From an uncultured Elusimicrobiales bacterium (lineage in GTDB: Bacteria; Elusimicrobiota; Elusimicrobia; Elusimicrobiales; Elusimicrobiaceae), in assembly GCA_944325235.1 (NCBI GenBank), contig CALUZE010000054.1:1-8198 (forward strand): DNA of 8,198 bases. The letters are read 5' to 3'. Below the pieces are notes generated by a model that saw nothing but the letters and a program-made list of their open reading frames with translations, did not search any database and was not told where the DNA came from. This document shows, piece after piece, positions 5,744 to 8,198 of the stretch (its first letter is position 1; every line of letters begins with the position of its first letter). The position numbers and the translations under genes were made by a program.

Positions 5744-6571
5744 GTGACCGACCCGTTTGCCAAAACCGCCGCCGAACTGAAAAATACGTTTGACCACACG
5801 TATTTTCAAAAGGCCAAATTCATCCCTTCCGCCCGCAAAACGGTGGCGATATTTTGCGCCTTGAAAGATTACCTGTACCAATATCCGCTGGAATCGGGGC
5901 GGGAAATGCCGCAGTTTACGCTGGCCAGTTTGGCCCAGCGGCTGGAAGAACAAATCTTAAAATCGCTTTGCTTTATGTGCCAGGAAAAAGCCGACTGCGC
6001 TCGCTGCGAAGCCCAAGCGCACGAAATCACCGGCGATTTTATCCGCGCCCTGCCGGACATTCAGCGCCTGCTGATCAGCGACGTAAACGCCGCCTACGAA
6101 GGCGACCCCGCCGCCATCAGCCCCATAGAGCCGCTGTTGTGCTACCCGGGCGTTACGGCCGTTACGCTGCAGCGTTTGGCGCACTACCTGCACCAAAAAG
6201 GCGTGCGGCTGATTCCGCGCATCGTCACCGAGTACGCCCACAGCGTCACCGGTATAGACATTCACCCCGGCGCGTCCATCGGTCCCGGCTTTTTTATTGA
6301 CCACGGCACCGGCGTGGTGATTGGCGAAACGTGCGTCATCGGCGCCAACGTAAAACTCTATCAGGGCGTTACGCTGGGGGCCAAAAGTTTCCCGCTGGAC
6401 GAACACGGCAACCCCGTAAAAGGCATCAAACGCCACCCCAACATAGAAGACGACGTCATTATCTACGCCGAAACTACCGTCCTGGGCAACATCACCATCG
6501 GCCGCGGCAGCATTATCGGCGCCAACAAATGGATTACCCACGACGTCCCCCCGCACAGCAAAATCAATTAA
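5744..6571 (+). CDS. cysE: Serine O-acetyltransferase (CysE/EpsC type), tail-less
   Basis: The enzyme acetylates L-serine with acetyl-CoA in the cytoplasm, the first step of cysteine synthesis. Residues 1-165 form an alpha-helical N-terminal domain. Residues 168-270 are a left-handed beta-helix with the hexapeptide pattern GIDIHPGASIGPG, then DHGTGVVIGET and GANVKLYQGVTLG. Asp172 and His187 correspond in spacing to the catalytic Asp143 and His158 of E. coli CysE. The protein ends at VPPHSKIN, just after the helix, so it lacks the C-terminal tail that in E. coli CysE binds CysK and helps cysteine feedback. An unusual cluster C76-x2-C79-x5-C85-x2-C88 sits in the N-terminal domain. The start is GTG at 5744, with GAGG at 5735-5738 overlapping the lptB stop. 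It is the last gene of the operon, with a terminator 12 bases after the stop. Confidence 0.88.
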   Translation: MTDPFAKTAAELKNTFDHTYFQKAKFIPSARKTVAIFCALKDYLYQYPLESGREMPQFTLASLAQRLEEQILKSLCFMCQEKADCARCEAQAHEITGDFIRALPDIQRLLISDVNAAYEGDPAAISPIEPLLCYPGVTAVTLQRLAHYLHQKGVRLIPRIVTEYAHSVTGIDIHPGASIGPGFFIDHGTGVVIGETCVIGANVKLYQGVTLGAKSFPLDEHGNPVKGIKRHPNIEDDVIIYAETTVLGNITIGRGSIIGANKWITHDVPPHSKIN

Positions 6572-6581
6572 TTTTACCTGT

Positions 6582-6613
6582 AAAAATCCCCGGCAACCGA
6601 CCGGGGTTTTTTT
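6582..6613 (+). terminator. Rho-independent terminator of the kdsA-cysE operon
   Basis: CCCCGG (6588-6593) pairs with CCGGGG (6601-6606) across a seven-base loop, followed by seven T. An A-run (6582-6586) before the stem lets it work on the minus strand too, so it may be bidirectional between the two convergent genes. Confidence 0.9.
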
Positions 6614-6617
6614 AACC

Positions 6618-6645
6618 ATAAAAAAACCGCTCCGTAAAAGAGCGG
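6618..6645 (-). terminator. Rho-independent terminator of the MgtE-like gene
   Basis: On the minus strand, CCGCTC and GAGCGG (plus-strand positions 6640-6645 and 6627-6632) form a six-pair stem with a seven-base loop. The T-run read from 6626 down to 6620 follows. It lies 23 bases after the stop at 6669 and back to back with the operon terminator. Confidence 0.85.
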
Positions 6646-6668
6646 CGTCTAAAACGGGCACGTCCGCG

Positions 6669-7418
6669 CTACTGCGTCAGCCGTTCCCAAAGGGATTTTT
6701 TATCCGCCGCCGGCGGCAGGGATTGTTTGAGCAAAACGCCCAGCAAAATGTTTTTTTCGTCCGTCACGGCCAGGATATCCGTCTGCGCTTTTAAAAACGC
6801 CTGGCGGGCCGTTTCGGCGTCTGCCTGTGGGCGAATGGTATCGGCGGGGCTCATCACGGAGCCGCACACGGACTGCGCCCCGTAAAACGCCAGTTCCGCC
6901 GTGCGGATGACGCCTTTTAACTCGCCGTCTTTGGCCGTTACAAAACACGCCGCGGGCAATTTTTTGCGCGGCAGCGCTTTCAGCCGTTCAATCAAAGCGG
7001 CCAATTTGCTTTCCGTGCGCACCGTCACCACGTCCGTGCTCATCAAAAGCCCCACACTGCCCGGCGCGTACGAACCGGCCTGCTTGAGCAAATTGACAAA
7101 CGCCGGTTCCAGTGCGGCTTCCATGCGCTGGCGGTACGGAGCGGAAAATTCTTTCATCAGGCGCGCGGCCTGCGGTACGTCCAGCCGCGCCAACACATAG
7201 GACGCCTGCCGCAGCGGCAGGCGGCGCAAAATGGCCGCGGCCTTGGCCGGCTCCATCGGGTTCAAGCACGCCACCAGCGTTTGCGCTTTTAGCGAACCGA
7301 TCAGCAAAATCACTTCGTGCGTGGCAAAAGTTTCCAGCGCGCGGGCGGCCGCGGCCGGATCGGCCGTGATGAACTTTTCGGTAATGGCTCCCGCCAGCGT
7401 GTGCAAAGGCGAATTCAT
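6669..7418 (-). CDS. Stand-alone MgtE-type cytoplasmic module (MgtE_N plus CBS pair), no channel domain
   Basis: The 249-residue product looks like the cytosolic half of the Mg2+ channel MgtE. An alpha-helical, alanine/leucine-rich superhelix covers about residues 20-115 (for example EPAKAAAILRRLPLRQASYV). The linker SYAPGSVGLLMSTDVVTV (116-133) closely follows the MgtE pattern YPxDSAGxLMTTxxVxV. Two CBS-like repeats follow at about 120-180 and 185-238. There is no hydrophobic C-terminus, so the five-helix transmembrane domain is missing; the frame simply ends in SLWERLTQ and a terminator follows, so this is not a sequence-edge artefact. The start is ATG 7418, with AAGGA ending six bases upstream; a TTG two codons earlier (7424) would sit on top of that ribosome site. 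It probably senses Mg2+ or a nucleotide, but its partner is unknown. It is divergent from the AlbA_2 gene. Confidence 0.75.
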   Translation of the reverse strand: MNSPLHTLAGAITEKFITADPAAAARALETFATHEVILLIGSLKAQTLVACLNPMEPAKAAAILRRLPLRQASYVLARLDVPQAARLMKEFSAPYRQRMEAALEPAFVNLLKQAGSYAPGSVGLLMSTDVVTVRTESKLAALIERLKALPRKKLPAACFVTAKDGELKGVIRTAELAFYGAQSVCGSVMSPADTIRPQADAETARQAFLKAQTDILAVTDEKNILLGVLLKQSLPPAADKKSLWERLTQ

Positions 7419-7457
7419 ATGCAATCCTTGAAAGTTTCCGTTTGAGGCACCATAATT

Positions 7458-7469
7458 TTATTATAATAA
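7458..7469. promoter_or_regulatory. Palindromic divergent promoter core
   Basis: TTATTATAATAA is a perfect 12-base palindrome in an AT-rich stretch (7451-7482). It places TATAAT on the plus strand (7462-7467) and TATAAT on the minus strand (7460-7465), overlapping. Predicted starts would lie near 7474 for the AlbA_2 gene and near 7453 for the MgtE-like gene. Good -35 hexamers are not evident, so strength is uncertain. The overlap implies that polymerase could serve only one direction at a time. Confidence 0.5.
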
Positions 7470-7513
7470 TTTTATCAATTAAACCGCCCCCAGGCCAACA
7501 GCGAGGTGTAACG

Positions 7514-8198
7514 ATGTTTTTTAATAAACCTTTCAACCAGCTTACTTTTGACGACGTGGTCGCTTTCTGCCGGCGCGAACTGCCCGAAGGCAAGCAGCTG
7601 GACTACAAATATATGCTGCCCAAAAACCACGAAAAATTCGCCAAGACCATCGCCTCGTTTGCCAACGCCATGGGCGGCACGATTATCGTGGGCGTGCAGG
7701 ACGATAAAAACGACAAACCCTGCCCCCCTTTTACGGGCATTGCCTATCACGAAAAAGTCCGCAACTCCATTGAAGACATCATCCAAGTGTACATTGACCC
7801 GATTGTCTTTGTGGACATCAACGTCTGCGTCAACGCCCGCGGGGACCGGATGTTTATTGTCATCAACATTCCGCAAAGCAACTTAACGCCGCATCTGGTG
7901 GGCAAGTCCAAACGGGCGTACATCCGCACCGGGCAAAGCAGCCGGCCGGAGGCCATCGTCCACCCGGAAAAACTGCCCTGGCTGTTGGACCACCGCCGCA
8001 AATCCGAGCGGCTGCGCCATATTTTGTACGACAAAGCCGAAAGCCATTTTGACAATTATTTAAAAACGATGAACCTCTCCGCCGCCGGGCAGACGGTGTC
8101 GGTCTTGTCCATTATGCCCCTGTACCCGGAAGAACCGCTGACCGGCTACAAACAACTGCCCGAACTCATCAAGCATTCTTCCCCCCGTGCCCCCTGGG
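7514..8198 (+). CDS. AlbA_2 (Schlafen AlbA_2-like) domain protein (partial, 3' end cut by window edge)
   Basis: The frame is open from ATG 7514 to the window end (228 codons seen). GAGGTG at 7503-7508, five bases upstream, fixes the start. Residues about 14-150 match the AlbA_2/Schlafen N-terminal domain pattern: RELPEGKQLDYK (21-32, the ExxxLExK-type motif), FAKTIASFANAMGGTIIVGV (42-61), FIVINIP (114-120) and KSKRAYIRTGQSSRP (131-145). The region after 150 is charged and then less distinctive, without a recognised domain before the edge. AlbA_2 proteins are called ATP- or nucleic-acid-binding and are often thought to be regulators or parts of defence modules; no specific job can be given here. 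There are no recognisable defence genes beside it in the window. Confidence 0.75.
   Translation, partial: MFFNKPFNQLTFDDVVAFCRRELPEGKQLDYKYMLPKNHEKFAKTIASFANAMGGTIIVGVQDDKNDKPCPPFTGIAYHEKVRNSIEDIIQVYIDPIVFVDINVCVNARGDRMFIVINIPQSNLTPHLVGKSKRAYIRTGQSSRPEAIVHPEKLPWLLDHRRKSERLRHILYDKAESHFDNYLKTMNLSAAGQTVSVLSIMPLYPEEPLTGYKQLPELIKHSSPRAPW

Noticed and set aside
7419..7424. TTG start two codons upstream of the chosen ATG in the MgtE-like gene
   Set aside because: It would abut the AAGGA ribosome site with no spacing, while the ATG at 7418 has ideal six-base spacing.

Overview
The window comes from a Gram-negative (LPS-making) bacterium. It carries genes for Kdo synthesis, for the LPS transport machine and for an O-antigen-ligase-type enzyme. 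Moderate-to-high GC, dense packing, 4-base ATGA gene overlaps and a compact kdsA-kdsD-lptC-lptA-lptB-cysE order would fit a gut-associated member of Elusimicrobiota. That placement is an impression from gene content and style, not a measured assignment.

Layout. Positions 1-1003 (minus strand) hold the N-terminal two thirds or more of a polytopic O-antigen ligase/polymerase-family protein that runs off the left edge. A 548-base gap (1004-1551) follows. It is divergently flanked and unusually rich in structure: two 47-base direct repeat copies 301 bases apart, a perfect 12-bp hairpin, a long imperfect inverted repeat and several GC-rich stems. It looks like a resident dispersed intergenic repeat plus two divergent promoters. 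From 1552 to 6571 a single tightly packed plus-strand operon runs kdsA, a 60-residue membrane protein, kdsD, lptC, lptA, lptB and a serine O-acetyltransferase. It ends at a strong hairpin/T-run terminator. A convergent minus-strand gene (6669-7418) encodes a free-standing MgtE-type cytoplasmic module (MgtE_N plus CBS pair) with its own terminator. It is divergent from a plus-strand AlbA_2 (Schlafen-type) protein that is cut by the right edge. The short gap between these two contains a palindromic AT-rich segment with a -10 box on each strand.

How the genes work together. KdsD makes arabinose-5-phosphate from ribulose-5-phosphate. KdsA condenses it with PEP to Kdo-8-phosphate; the phosphatase KdsC that would follow is not here. 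LptB powers extraction of finished LPS from the inner membrane, and LptC and LptA carry it across the periplasm. The ligase-family protein next door could add O-antigen or another glycan. The acetyltransferase (first step of cysteine synthesis) appears to be a passenger in the operon.

Most of the window is ordinary LPS housekeeping. The parts worth a second look are the structured repeat region upstream of kdsA, a possible leaderless start of kdsA, the lipoprotein nature of both LptC and the enlarged LptA, the unknown 60-residue membrane protein, a four-cysteine cluster plus missing tail in the acetyltransferase, and the channel-less MgtE module. I did not find a convincing new multi-gene system.
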